A DNA stretch of 64,000 nt from Acanthochromis polyacanthus (GCF_021347895.1 NC_067118.1:15531011-15595010), one strand, 5' to 3'; positions 1 to 14,933 are shown, counted from the stretch's first letter. Program-made: numbers and translations. Notes: generated by a model not told the origin, from the letters alone.

Positions 1-3000
1 AATTTTATCTACCACTACATTTATAATAAATCTATAGTTACTACTTTATGTATTTTGTCTTCACTGCTAAAAGTGCTGTCTGAATCCTTTACTCTTTAAA
101 CAAAAAGACCAGGCTAAACTCAGTGAAAATCACTCATCGAGAGACAAAAGACCAATAAATCAATATCAATAACCTTGTTATGGGTATTATTATTATACTA
201 ATACTGAAGTGCTTGTCATCAGCGACTCCATTCTTTAGTTGTTAACACTGTTACAATTTGCTGTGCAAGTAATTAGCACACATATACAGTCTGTAGCTTC
301 ATGTTTCTGTGTCTAAAAATAATCAGAAATTCATTTTTGGGGGGATCAAAATTAGCATTGCTTGGAAATCATAATGTGGTGCTTTTGTGCATGAACACTT
401 ATTATTAGGAGGTTAATATCATCTGAGGAACAATTTATGATCCTTCGTACACTTATGAAGAAATTATTATTATTTATTTTTAACCTCCTATATTCTGATA
501 TTAATACTGAAACACTATAGTAATACCTTATCTGTTCTATGCTCAGTCTTTGCAGTTCTGACAAGGCAAATTCAATTTATTTGTTATTTTAAATTTGTCT
601 CTTTTTCTACCTCTACATTAATATCAAATGTTTCATATGAGTTGTTCCTACTAGACTGTTTACATTACCAGACAATCTAGTGGGTTCTGCTTTCCTGTTT
701 GCCTGTCCTTCTATGCCTCCTCTGTACACAGTATGTGATGCAAGCATGAATTTGTTATGAAATCATGACATGATGTGGCCACAAAAGCTTGATTTATGCT
801 TCTGAGATGAATCTACACAGTCTACGCAAATGGTTTATGCCTTTGTTGGCATTTATACTTGTGCGTTGCTCTACGATTACATCATCTGCGCACTAGTTAG
901 CAGTGGGTTTCCATGTCACTGTGTTCATTGTCTTCAAGTACATCAAACAACTATGACTGAAACGGTGCAGATTATGTTGGAGTTGATGCTAACAAATGTT
1001 ACTGGAGATTACCGCAATGCAAAAAAGAGCAAGATGTTGGAACCGAAAGTCTGTGCATGACTTGGAAGACTTTTGTAAGTGAGAAATAGGTCTTTACACT
1101 ACCATTGCAGTAGGCATATCACCATTGCCATGTCTGGAAATCAAGTGGACCAGTCCCAGTTGTTGTGGTCTGTGACACCATATGTCAATACATTTTGTAG
1201 CCTGATGTATCTGCTGTATAGTTTCAGCCCTCCTGCCATTTTTCCCAGTGGTTCCCCCAAAAAAGTTTTAATATGTGGGGTTTGGATTTCTACAGCACAG
1301 AAAAGCAAGTTCTTATTTACTTCAGAGCAAGAACATATTGACCCAGCCAGTGTGACAAACAGAAGAAAAGAAAACTCAGAATCTAGCAAACTTTTGGCTC
1401 ATGTGCCTGGTGAGCATTTCTATTCAAGTGTTTTTTGTGGTCAGTATTCAGTTGTAACTATCCTGTGATCAACAGTGTTTAAGGATTGTGAAAGCTCATT
1501 AGACTCAGTTTTACTTGTGTATAACAATGTGACTATTGCCAAAATATTACCACAAAAGAGATGGATAGTAATCTGCTTTTCAATTGTTAATTTCCTTTTT
1601 ATTTATAAACAACATGTTAGTGCTATTGCAGTGCACATTGTCTCTTTAAGAGCCTCCACACTTACACTGTATAACTAGACAGAAGCGCTTACATGGGGCT
1701 CATTTCTAGCAGATTTCTTTGTAATGTGGTCACTGCCTACCTGGAAATCTGAAGGATTCACAGTGAACTGATTTTGAGTACTCTGTTCATCATGCGGTTC
1801 TATTTATTTAGTACTACCACACACTCTCATTACCTATAAATGCAAAAATGTAATTCTGACGGATTGGAATGATTACACTGCTTTGAACTGCTATTATTTG
1901 TATCGTCACAGCAGAAAGGCACGCATGCATGTCTAATAAAGAAAAATTTGAGCATGTCTGAGCTAATCATAAAAATGTAGTTCAAGCCCCAAAGAACATC
2001 TAAGGCATATTTTTTGAGCAACGGTACTTGCTACCTATGCTGCAGGTTTATATACTCATACTGGTTAAGGATTCATGAGCATTTGAATATTACTTATGCA
2101 AATCGTCAGCCTAAATGAATTGGTCCTGGAATTTGGAGGTCTCTATCACATTCACTTTTACTTCACTGCTCTGTGGGTGTGTACTGACAGTTCTGACTTT
2201 GCAATTCAGCTCAACAGCCTGGTGTTGCAGGCTGTCACAGGGAGAAAACAACTTTCTGTTCATCTTTTCTAAATGTAAACATGGACAAGAAATAAAAGCT
2301 GCACATCCATACAAATAACCTGGTCATCAGAGTGCCAATATGAGCAGCTGGAGCATCTATACAACAACTACATTATTGATGACCCTGTGCTTTGTTTCAC
2401 ATATAGCAGACACATGCAGGGATGCTGTGAATGTAGCTAGTTTAAGAAAAAGATGGCCAGTCTTTCAGAACTTCCACCATGTTTCTGTAGTTAGGAACTC
2501 AAGAAATAAAGACCACAGAGAGCACACTGAACTCACCCAATAAAATCTGAGCATAAAGAGACTCATCAGCCATCAACAAAAGATCCCATGTCATGCTAAT
2601 TCACCCCTGTTCACCACAGACTATAATGAGAGAGCAGAAAATTGTGCAGTGGCCCTACCTATGAGCGGTCATGTTAGTCTTTTATCGCTTGTTCACTTAT
2701 CATAACTCCTTCGTATGTCTCACATCAAACTGAAAAATAAAACAGCTTCCACTCAACTGTAAGCAATTCACTGCATGTAAAGACTATAAATATGCTATAT
2801 TTTACTTACTAGATTTGAAAACAAATGTTCACAAATGATTTTCTAATCAGTTCTTTTAGTTTCTTTCCATGGTGCCTATCAAACTAATATTTTCATTATT
2901 GATTATTCTAATGACTTTTGGCCCACAGCCATTTAGTGAGTGACTAATGGCCAAAAACTCAAAGGGAATCATTCAATTAACTTTGTCCTAATTCAATTCA

Positions 3001-4555
3001 AGGTTACAAAAAACAAGAAACCAAGCAACTCACAGCTGAGAAGACCCCATCATCAAATACTGGTCTCACTGCCTTTGTTGTTGATCCATCTTAATACCAA
3101 TCTACGGTAGTTCTTAAAGGAGCCCTACCAGTGAGGACACTAGTTTCAAGTCCTCAGAGTTTTATCTGGGATATTTGGAGTCTGCAGTCCACAGTAAAAT
3201 ACCAAAACAGCCAGAATTATATTTCATTATGCTGTCAGATATAGCTTTTCAGCCTCTGGTGATGTGTCCATTATTGTGTGTGCTGATAGAGCTAGCAAAA
3301 AAAACAGAATGAATGAAAGAGCGTAAAAGATCCCTGATGAATTTTCACTGTTTTATCCACTGGTCAGCTGTGCGGTTGATGCAAGTAGTTTAACAAGGGG
3401 ATAAAGTGGACAATTTGGTGTGGACAATTAAGCCCCTGTACTACCTTGTGTACTGTCATTCCAGAACCAGTAGGCATGCAGAGGGGCCCAACAACTCCCC
3501 CTCAAAAGGGTTCCTCACAGAACCCTAAAAAAAATTAGGACAAAGTTCCTCTGTAGTCTTGTCCGACCTTGATCCTTCAGATCTTGAATACAGACAAATA
3601 GATAAAAGGGAAACAACTGCAGAAATCAGAGATCAAATGAGTCACCCAGACAAAGTTACTTCAGTCCCTTCAAGAAGTAAGAGGCAACACAGAACAGTAG
3701 TTTAAGCCATGACAGCACCACAAAGTTTCTTCAATATCCAACACCTTTACTTACATGTAACAGCTCAACACAGATTGTTACTTCAACACACTGATCTTCA
3801 TGAATGCTGCAGTCAAATCTTGCTAACAAATTCACAAGTGTGCTCTACAAACAAGTGGCAACCAAAAATTATTTTTTGTTGCCAAGTAGCTTAACAGGAC
3901 TTTCCCAAACATGCATCGATGCCATGGGGATCACACGTGCAATGCTGCTACACTGAACACTGGCTGCCTTTCAAATCGATATTTTGAATTTTTACTTTAA
4001 GTACATACTACACCTGCCCTAACAAAGTACGCACTGTTTCATGCAGTATGCATACAATTGGGATATGCTACCTAATATTGAACCTTCCTCATATAGTAAT
4101 TGCAGACTATAGTGTAACATCAACTTAAAACTTACAATATAATCACGTGTAAATGTTAATTAATCACTGCTTGGTAGTTTGCCTTGGTCCCCTAGCTTTT
4201 GTCTGTTATGTGCACTATATGTTATCATTTGTTGCTTGTGTTTCTTTTTTGTATGTCTTTTTTAGTGACAGTATTATGTTTCTGTAATTTCTTTATTTTT
4301 GATCTGCCAGTGGGACACAAGATGGAAATTAGCCGTACAGCTAAAATCTGTCTCATATTTACATGGTAATGGCCATTAATATGAACTGTTCCATTTTAAA
4401 AATAAAATAAATATAAACATACATAAAACTGTCATCTACTGCAGAGAGGATTGTGAGCAAGAATACTGCGAACCAACCAGATACAGTAGGACATCCTGTC
4501 ATTTTTGACATCCAACATACCATATACTGGGACATTCCAAGTCTTTTCTGTGGCA
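1..4555. other. unique intron sequence
   Basis: AT-rich, with short chance frames only (longest 129 codons at 1,079). I see no exon, repeat family or RNA gene. Confidence 0.6.
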
Positions 4556-4557
4556 TA

Positions 4558-6191
<1,634 letters not shown>

Positions 6192-6325
6192 TACCATAAT
6201 GTGGTAGTATAGATATTGGAATGCACTATGTATACCATAACTATTACATTAGCTGATGAAATTGTGATCAACTTTCACTAAATTTGTCACGTTGACCCCC
6301 AAATGCATTGACTAAGCTATAAACA

Positions 6326-6570
6326 GGGGCGGCATGGCTCAGTGGGTAGAGTGGCCGTCTTGTAACTGGAAGGTTGCCGGTTCGGTCCTCGGCCCGTTGT
6401 GCTCATGTTGAGGTGTCCCTGAGCAAGACACCTAACCCCTAATTGCTCCTGGTGGGTCGTTGTTAGTGCCTTGCATGGCAGCTTCTGCCATCAGTGTGTG
6501 AATGTGTGTGTGAATGTGATGTATCATGTAAAGCGCTTTGGATAAAAGCGCTATATAAATACAACCATTT
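6326..6570 (+). mobile_element. tRNA-derived SINE
   Basis: The head has an A box (TGGCTCAGTGGGTAGAGTGG) and a B box (GGTTCGGTCCTC). The typical fish body follows (GAGCAAGACACCTAACCCC, TGCCATCAGTGTGTGAATG). The end is AAGCGCTTTGGATAAAAGCG and CTATATAAATACA. It is full length or nearly so. Confidence 0.88.
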
Positions 6571-7720
6571 AAACAAAACTATCTGGAGAGGGGAGGAGCG
6601 TCAGCTTGTCAGCCAAGTTAAGAGGATTGCCTAAACAACAGAAATACTACTAAATGTGACCATTACACACAGCTGTGGCTTTTTGTAGCACATGTACTAC
6701 TCATTCACCACATGCACCTGTAAACCATCATCATAGTAAGTCATCTTATTAAAAGCCAGAAAAATGATTGATGATCTATAGAGCTCATACTGGCTCATAT
6801 GTGAATAAAAATAATTAAAAGATTAATTACTGGTAGGTAATATTTTGAAAATGATAAATGCACCTTTGAGTGGCATTTTACAGAACAATTTGCAGAATAC
6901 AAAATATTAAGACAAAGCAAACAAGATAAACAATGTTTTACTTCACGGCTGCATGTCATTTTCATGTTGATAAGTGACCTCCATGCCTGGACAAGCAAAA
7001 GGTAAACTGACTCATCCCAGTGTCTCAAAAGCTTAACGTTCACTCTCTGTGTCAACTGTGACAATTTTAAATAATTAATTTACTGAACTGCAGTAATAAA
7101 TAGTATGTAGAGCAGAGTGTGACCGACCAAAGTGTTGCCTGAAACAAAACACACACTGTCCTTAAATCAACAAACACAAATAAGTATTTACAGATATTAC
7201 ATTGCTATTAGTCACTTCTTCATGGACACAGACAGACTGAGGGGTTTCTAATAGGTTACATGAATCCCAGTCAGCAGCTTCTCTGATACTGGAAACAACT
7301 GAGAGGCACAAGTTGTCACCGTGGACAGAGAAGAGTCTTACATGCTCCCAGCAAAGACACAAAGCATATTTAGTTTAGATGCTTAAACAGTTCTGGCGTC
7401 TAACTGATAGAACAGAAAATGGATCTAGTTCATGCTCTGTTTGCATGCAACAAGACAGTGGAGTGATTTTCATGTATTCAGCCCTACCAAGATAAGAAAT
7501 TAGAAACTAGCATCATCCTAATAGCAACCGACTGTATTTCCTTCACTGGCTGATACTTAATGATGTCATCACTGATCCAAAGGAAAACTAGATCACCTCA
7601 GCTCAACTCAGTCCTCATTCAACCTTTCTTTTAAGCCTGACATGTCTGCACAGACCTCAGCTGACCTGATATTGCCAAAATCCCCGTTTACAGAATCATT
7701 CACACTCACCCCACATCCCC
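6571..7720. other. unique intron sequence
   Basis: Nothing recognised between the SINE and the candidate exon. Confidence 0.6.
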
Positions 7721-7723
7721 TAC

Positions 7724-7880
7724 CTTTGACTCGAAGGTAGAAAAGCAGCGTGAGCAGCATCCCTACTGCTGAACGTTTCCGCTCCTTCACACCGTAGATC
7801 TCATGGTGGTTTCCTGCACCTCCTCCGCTACTCTTCTCCTCATCCTGCTTTCCTCCTCCTCCTCTTCCTGCTCTCACCAA
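7724..7880 (-). CDS. candidate alternative first exon of prkcz
   Basis: On the minus strand a purine-rich leader (about 7,980-7,800) leads to an ATG at 7760. The short frame MLLTLLFYLRVK runs into an AAAG|gtaggg donor at 7724, leaving one base (phase 1). The known linker exon of prkcz also ends in phase 1, so this exon could replace exons 1-4 and splice in frame to the next exon. An upstream ATG at 7803 in good Kozak context (CCACCATGA) opens a five-codon uORF. The hydrophobic stretch could insert in a membrane, or the frame could be chance. Other readings are the first exon of an unrelated nested gene, or no gene at all. The 5' boundary is arbitrary. Confidence 0.4.
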
Positions 7881-8030
7881 GCAGCTTCGCTCTTATGTTG
7901 CTCTCTCCTCCCTCCCCTCCCTCCTTGTTTGCTTTTCGTCCCCTCCAGGCTGCTTCTCTTAAGCTTCCTGTCACACTACACCGACACCCCAAATACAATA
8001 CATCAGAGGAGGCATACGCAAACATGGACC

Positions 8031-9258
8031 AGCTCCAAAGTAGAATTTTTTTCTTGTGGTTATCATCAAATATTCCTCACTGCACAGGGATCACACCACA
8101 TGATGAGAATTTCACAGCAGCCTGCTGTCTGCATCCATGTTGCAGTGGCAGCTTTTAGCCCACAAGATGGCAGAAGTAGCTCTACATCCAACAACAGCAT
8201 TTTCTGCACACAACAGGTTTTAACCCAAATATAAATCTGGACTATTTTTAGTGACTGTACCTACTGGAACACATCCTGGATGATAGCTATACTTTCCCAG
8301 AAGCCAGTCGCAATATGCATTTATAGCACTTTTTTTTAGAGCTTTTTGTGCTACTGGATATGTATGTGACTGCTAATGCTAAGCTGCACTATGTATGAAC
8401 AGCAGCTAACGCATACTCTAGAGTTAGAAAATGTTTTGAAGTGTGTGGATAAAAGCTACAACCTATTTTATGGGGGTTTGAAACATTTTTTAACATGTCA
8501 GTTTCATTCAGTTTTACATCCAAACTGTTTAATTTTAATTCAAGAGAAGTCAAGATCAATGGTTGAATCAGAACAAGGAAATTATTAACTAAAGGACAAC
8601 AAGAATTGTTCTTAAAATCATGTCATTCAAAGTAGTAAAAAAAAAAAAAAAAAAAAAAAAACTTGGTAAGAATAATGTATCCGTAAAGATATTTTCAGGA
8701 CTGAATAAAATAAGGTCAAATGCACCACAGGTTTTAACAATACTAGAAGAAAATGGCAACTTTACATGCTCCATATATTTTACCATACACATTTTCCATT
8801 TTTTCCCATACTGTCCTGTGCAAACAAAGCCTGCATACCACGATACCACAGTTTAAAACTTAGATTGGGTTAACTTTCGCACTTGATGGCGTTTATATTA
8901 AATATTCAGATTTAGTGTATTTGTATATACTAGCATCTTATAGCCATCATTTATCCTCCTCAGTTTTATTGATTTATCAGGTTAAGTTCTGTTGCATTTA
9001 AATATTCATGTATTTTCTGCCATAAGAAGGTCTAATGTAATCGTGGATGAATTAAAACATTGCTTGCAGCATTTATTGTGTACATGTCATGATGGGTCAT
9101 GAAAAGCAGTGGAGTACTCTAATAATATATGCTATTATTACAGCTATATAACACATCAACAGACTGACCACATCACCTGGGCCTTTCGGTGTCTAAACAA
9201 AGAATACATTAAACACACTGAGGTGTTTCCCAGTACATAGAACTGAAACACAAAGATC
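8031..9258. other. unique sequence upstream of the candidate exon
   Basis: For a minus-strand start near 7.9 kb this would be the promoter side. No clear TATA or CpG cluster; it holds the poly(A) tract. Confidence 0.5.
8637..8661. repeat. poly(A) tract, 25 nt
   Basis: An uninterrupted A run without a recognisable retroposed body upstream. It could be a simple repeat or the tail of an old insertion. Confidence 0.9.
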
Positions 9259-9445
9259 TATCCATCCACTATCTATACACTGCCAGCTCCTCATTAGGGT
9301 TGTGAAGGGGCTGGAGTCTATCCCAGTTGACTTAGTGTGAAAGCAGGGGACACCCTGGACAGGTCCCCAGTCTATCACAGGACTACACATAAAGACAAAC
9401 AATCACACTCATTCACACCTTCAGACAATTTAGAATCATCAATCT
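9259..9445 (-). mobile_element. tRNA-derived SINE with ATGGATGG tail, truncated
   Basis: The tail end starts as TATCCATCCACTATCTATAC. The body (GGGGACACCCTGGACAGGTC) follows and stops before the tRNA-like head. Confidence 0.85.
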
Positions 9446-12400
9446 GGAAACTCAAAATACTCCTGAGAAAAAGCTAATGCTGTGGATAACAGGATGATTA
9501 AATCTCATCAAATCCACCATAACAACTTTGATTATTTTTCAATAGACGCACCCAGAGATGTCCCTCTTTCAGCCAAACAGACACTTGGACATATTTACTG
9601 TATGCATATCCTTGCCCGTCAGTGTTGCAACACTGGGGAGGTTGTGCAAGCATTTTCTGCATTCCTTCACAGCGAGGGTGGAAGGCTATTCACTTGGCTG
9701 GACACATTGCGTTATCAAAGTAACCTTCAAGACATTTTTACTTTATCAGCCTTGCCAGGAGCAGGCTGTGTATTGCAGCACCCATTCACTCTGAGTCAAC
9801 ACTGTAGCTGAAAACAGTGGAGTGTGTTAGGAAACATAAGTTGTATGGTTTCTAAAGGGGTTTTCCACTGGGGGGAACTGAGTGATTGGAAATGAAGATA
9901 GCACATTCTCTCTACTCTGTGTAGGTATTGGCACTCACTTAAAGAATTTCCAGCTAGACTAGCTGACTTTATCCATCTTAAGAAACCACTGCAGCTTTTA
10001 TTCACTTTTGCACAGATCATAAAATATTTAAGTTGCTCATGTTTTTTACAGTAGTCACTTGTAGACTTTTACTGTACTTGTCTGCTATTGCTGCTTCCGT
10101 GATCAGATGCTTTTACATTTTTCTAATTTAATTCTGAACCCTTTCCATGACGAATCCTCTGAATCCAAATGCATCCTACAGTACCAGCAATTCAGTTAAT
10201 GTCTGGTATCAACCAGCTCCAACATTGGGATGGAAGCCTACTGTACAAATGCGGATATCAAATGCTTGTGTTGCTTTTACTAAAATAATAATAACATAGC
10301 ATTTCAGCTCCTTTGTCCGTGAGGGTCCTAACATTGACAGGCCATTGTACTGTATCTGGTGCCAGATTATATAAGATTGCAGGGCTTTGCAAAAACTGCT
10401 ATGACTTCAGAATATCACAAACAACAAAGAAGAGCAGCAAGGTGAACTGGACAGGTATGGGGTGCACTGAGCCCAGGAATGCAGACTTAAAGATAGATGC
10501 AAGAATATGAGTTTTAAAAAAAACAAAAACATTGTTAACAGTGAAAAAGCAAAGTGTGACTGAAAAGAAAGGAGACTGACAGGAGTTGGAATAGAAGAAA
10601 GAAGGAGAATTAGTTGAAGGGGGAAAGCCAAGGGCAGGCTTCTGAAATGAGGTCAGCTCAGTTGGCAGCACTCAGACCTAACCTGGCTTGATTTCACTTA
10701 GCAGAGCTCTTTCTGCTCAGCATGTAGCCTCGCCACGGCTAGCTTTAGTAACACCATTGTTGCATGGTTTGTTTTTGCTAGCTGAAGTGGTTGCCCAGTG
10801 GGAGCATTACGCAAGAGACCAGCCTTTTGTGGATTAGCCTTCTGAACAGATGTGCTCCAGGCTAACACTATTCACTGCAGAGGTTCAATAGTAGGACATG
10901 CCTGCCACTCCAAATTCAGCCGACAGAACAAGATTAGCAGCAGAGGTAGCGGCTGTAAGGATGTAATGTTGGATATAAAATATCTCAATTTTTTTGGTGC
11001 AGATAAAATAGTGGCTCTAAACTTGCCAAGTTCAGGTCTTTGATACTTGATACTTTTATCAGATGCTTGATGATTAAAAATCAGACCGTTTTATAATTCA
11101 TGGACTCAAGGTTAATGTTTGGATGCTTCCAATATTGTGACTTGATTTTGGCCTTTGCTAATTGGTCTGTAAAAGTTCCATAAGGTGCTGTTGGCCACCA
11201 GATCTTGGCTCCAAGAAATATCCCCATTTAGACTTCCTTCACTGTGCTCACATTATTAGTTATTCAGTCACTGTGTCATGCATGTAAACGTGTCCATCCA
11301 ACATTACTTCCAAAAAACCCAACTACTGTGCAATAGTCCTAAAATTGTCAGTGCTTTTGGTACTACACTGAAAACAAAGAACCTTGTCTCCAGTCCCACA
11401 CTGTATACATAAAATCAGCAACACAAAAGGTTTCCCTCCTGAGTCATACTGTAGCTCAGTTTCATATAATCAGTTTCACATTTTCTATCAAGGCACCTCC
11501 TGGCCAAAACCTGTCTTAAAAGCTATAAGCGAAGTACTGCACTGAAAAGAGTTCTGTCTGTGCTTCAGTGTTCTTTGTGCAAAACAACTTCCACCACAAA
11601 GGAGTCAAGCTGTGAGGACAATTACACGTTAAGGTGAACGGTCATTCCTTGCCTTTGTCTTTTTCATCTCACTATTATTCTCATTATCCACTGCCGCTTA
11701 TCTGTAATCGAGGCACAGAGCCATGGAGTCATGGACTTCATGGGCTAAATACTTGATTTAACTTTTTACTATATTATTTTGTCCAGCTCAGGTACAATCA
11801 TCTTGGACTGTACTGGGAAACATGTTATCTGTCTGTTGTACAATTAAAAACTCTTTCATCATTTTATATTTAACAGTTTTATTGTGGTTATTTCTGTTTT
11901 GATATGTTTACAATCCTAACTAAAGGTGTAGGTAATGGTATTTTGTTACATGGTAAGACACACCACTAATAATACATTTTATGTAACACTTTTCAATGTA
12001 TTTTATACACTTTGCTTTTCTAAATGAACACTCTTCCCTAAATCACTTCGCAAACAAAGTCTTCCTACTTTAGAGAGACCAGTATTCTGATTCTATCGCT
12101 GATGGTAATGGACATGTACCATAACTGCACACACAGATATCTTTGACGTTTAGTTAGATTAAACTTCACACGGCTCTATATTCTAATTATTTTTCACCAC
12201 ACAATACGTTCTTAATTTAGCTTTGTACCAGACACCAGCAGACCATCTGTTTTGTTGAATCTTGAACAATTTGCCCTGAGCATCAAGAAAATTACACTGT
12301 AAGCTGTTTTAGAAAATAAATCAATAATACTAAATAAGGATTTTACTTTACTAATCCAGGAGTCTGTCTAGTGTGCAATATTTTAGGAATATTCACAGGT

Positions 12401-12763
12401 CAGCTGCAAATTCAAATTGTTGTGCATGTTTTCTGTTTAAATTGATTTTAGGCTGCAGAGCAGTAAAAAGTTACATTGAAAACTGTTTAAAACATAAAAC
12501 AGACTTTAATTTACCAAAAGACACCTTAAAGGGGATAGACAAAGTAAAGCCAAATAATTGAAACTCTATCTGTTCCCTTTATTCAACTTCACATTGTGTA
12601 TTTGTGCTTAGTGATAATACTGTTTGGAGTGGGGCACTTAGTGTGATTTGTTTTTCCCTAACCAGTGAGTAACAGCAACATATCCATCCCCTGGTGTCAT
12701 TTTAATGAATTAGTGGGTCCTAGCAGCAGCTACACTTCACAGTGTTCACAATAATCAAAGACA
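9446..12763. other. unique intron sequence
   Basis: No feature supported. Confidence 0.6.
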
Positions 12764-13051
12764 TACAGTCATGTGAAAAACTAAGTACATCCTATGGGAA
12801 ACAGAGGGTTTTCTCAACCTTTTTTTATACAAATACATTTATCACAGCTTTAAATACCTTAAATTACAATCACAGGGTCACAAATAGGTGCCAAAGTTAA
12901 AACCTACTTTTGTGACAATGGAACCTCTGACATCTGGGGTCTACTGTCCTCTTTGCTGTTGAAGTGTGTGGTGTCATCTTACCAAGATCTAAAGAGCTGT
13001 TGCAGGATTTTAGTAATGTTGTGAACAGATATATAAAGATCTCTAAATGAT
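12764..13051 (-). mobile_element. terminal fragment of a DNA transposon
   Basis: The block starts TACAGTCATGTGAAAAACTA, the style of a Tc1-type terminal repeat after TA. It continues with sequence that looks repeat-derived and runs up to the TTAA used by piggyBac copy 1. No reading frame was recognised and the other end was not found. Confidence 0.5.
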
Positions 13052-13055
13052 TTAA

Positions 13056-13587
13056 CCCTTTAAGCTTCAGTGTACCGCCGGCGGTACACCTACTAATTTG
13101 CATAGGAATTTCAAGAATGTCCGACGGCTGCAAACGCGATTATACAAACACTATACACCGATGGAAAGCTTAGATTCTCATGAATCCGCCGGTATAAACC
13201 ACTTTCAGATGCGATTACCACAGCGGGTGAGAAAAACACATTTGTCCGACAAAAACAAATATTCATCCATCCGTTCTCTATACACGGCTTCAAAGCACAC
13301 AGCGCGACTCACATTTCCGGGTTTATTATTACACACAAAAAAAAGATTCCACAAAAAACGGCCATAATCCAACCTTTTACATCAGATGACACAAGCCAGT
13401 AAACTATTTTGTCCAAAACATGTCCTGAAGTCGGTATAAAATCCCCGAATCGGTCGTTTTCAAGGAAATGCACCTCCCGATGCGCGTCCAATATTCCCCG
13501 TATTTTTCGTAATTTTTTTAATTTAAAAATAGAATATTAGCGATTTTTTGTACTGAAAACGGCTGGAATTGACTGACGCTTAAAGGG
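13056..13587 (+). mobile_element. piggyBac-like non-autonomous element, copy 1
   Basis: A 532-bp element lies between TTAA target duplications (13052-13055 and 13588-13591). Its 16-bp ends CCCTTTAAGCTTCAGT and ACTGACGCTTAAAGGG are inverted with one mismatch. TTAA targets and CCC/GGG ends are typical of piggyBac elements. A perfect 20-bp palindrome sits at 13070-13089 next to the left end. No transposase is encoded. Strand is arbitrary, with the palindrome end taken as left. Confidence 0.85.
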
Positions 13588-13591
13588 TTAA

Positions 13592-13706
13592 AAGAAATCC
13601 TTCCACTCTAAAGTAATAATAACAATAATAATGCTAATAATAATAACACTAATAACAATAATAACTAGAAAAGCACTCGGAGAGCGCATACCTCCGCCAT
13701 GCCGTT

Positions 13707-13780
<74 letters not shown>

Positions 13781-13830
13781 TGTGTGTGTGTGTGTGTGTG
13801 TGTGTCTGTGTGTGTCTGTGTCTGTTTGTC
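13592..13830. repeat. (TAA)n-like tract and (TG)n tract, left side of hairpin unit
   Basis: Imperfect ATAATAATA runs at 13,611-13,665. A short unique piece (tagaaaagcactcggagagc...gccatgccg) follows. A (TG)n tract with a few TC interruptions runs from about 13,709 to 13,830, directly before the hairpin arm. Confidence 0.9.
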
Positions 13831-14107
13831 TGTTAACAGCATAACTCAAAAAGTCATGAACGGATTTTCACCAAATTTTTACAGGATGTCCGGAAGAGCA
13901 AACGTAACAATCGATTAGATTTTGGAGGTGATCCGGATCACCGTCTGGATCCAGGATTTTTCTCTCCTTCGACCTTCAAAAAAATCCTGGATCCAGACGG
14001 TGATCCGGATCACCTCCAAAATCTAATCGATTGTTACGTTTGCTCTTCCGGACATCCTGTAAAAATTTGGTGAAAATCCGTCCATGACTTTTTGAGTTAT
14101 GCTGTTA

Positions 14108-14110
<3 letters not shown>
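13831..14110. repeat. near-perfect inverted repeat, 131-bp arms, 18-nt loop
   Basis: The arms 13831-13961 and 13980-14110 are inverse copies with a single difference by eye (TCATGAACGG against TCATGGACGG). The spacer is CTCTCCTTCGACCTTCAA. No coding frame. The arm sequence resembles a dispersed fish repeat commonly bordered by microsatellites. Confidence 0.95.
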
Positions 14111-14186
<76 letters not shown>

Positions 14187-14290
14187 CACACACACACACA
14201 CACACACAGACGGACAGACAGACAGACAAACGCCGGTGATTACATAATTATAACAACAACAATAATAATAATAATAATAATAATACTAAA
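14109..14290. repeat. (CAGA)n, (CA)n and (TAA)n tracts, right side of hairpin unit
   Basis: (CAGA)n runs from 14,109 to about 14,186, (CA)n to 14,208, and more CAGA follows. CAGACAAACGCCGG at about 14,221 mirrors the CCGTTTGTCTG on the left side. (AAT)n runs at about 14,250-14,285. Confidence 0.9.
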
Positions 14291-14933
14291 TCATCTACAA
14301 ATGACACAGATTTCAAATGACTAAAGAGTTGTCCAAGACTGGCTACCCCAACAAATTCAGTCTGAGAGCAAACAGGTGCTTATTTTTCCATCTAAATTAC
14401 ACCCCCATTTTAGACCTGACTACAGACCTCGGATTTTTCAGTTCTCCAGTTCAGGAGGCATCAGTGAACACAAAATGTGACCTCTTTGAATTGCTGCAAT
14501 TCAGAAGTCTGGTACCAGGCTAGTTATATGGGTGCTTTGATACAATTTCAGAGCACTGGTTCTTTTAGTAAAAGCTGGCAGGTTAACTTGCTGTAAGGCA
14601 GTCATTTGTTTGTTTACAATGCTATCAGGCCATCTTAAAGATAGTGTAGGAGTCAGTGGAGACTGTTTTTGTGTGTACGTTGGTATTGAATAGTTTGATT
14701 CTCTTGTCTTTAAAGGTTAACAGATTGCTTCAGTCAGGATTCTTTGGTGCTGAAGGACTGGCTGTCTTACAGTGAGGCAGACCTATTTTAGTAGGTATCA
14801 CCCTCTATGTCTGAGTCACTCTCCTTGTGAAGAGAAAAACTCCTCATTCAATTTTGCATAAACCATCGAAGATGCTGAAAACTTATGAGCTCTTCCCTGA
14901 GAGACCTTTGCCACACGGTCAACCCATGAGATG
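14291..14933. other. unique sequence between hairpin unit and SINE
   Basis: No feature supported. Confidence 0.6.

Noticed and set aside
1079..1468. 129-codon frame as an exon
   Set aside because: No family resemblance, and another frame is open on the opposite strand; typical AT-rich chance.
6326..6400. Intact tRNA gene
   Set aside because: The A and B boxes belong to a SINE head; the cloverleaf cannot be completed and a SINE body follows.
13588..14229. Open frames in (TG)n and (CAGA)n tracts, and the CAGA array as a CRISPR-like repeat
   Set aside because: Simple microsatellites with no spacers; the genome is a fish.
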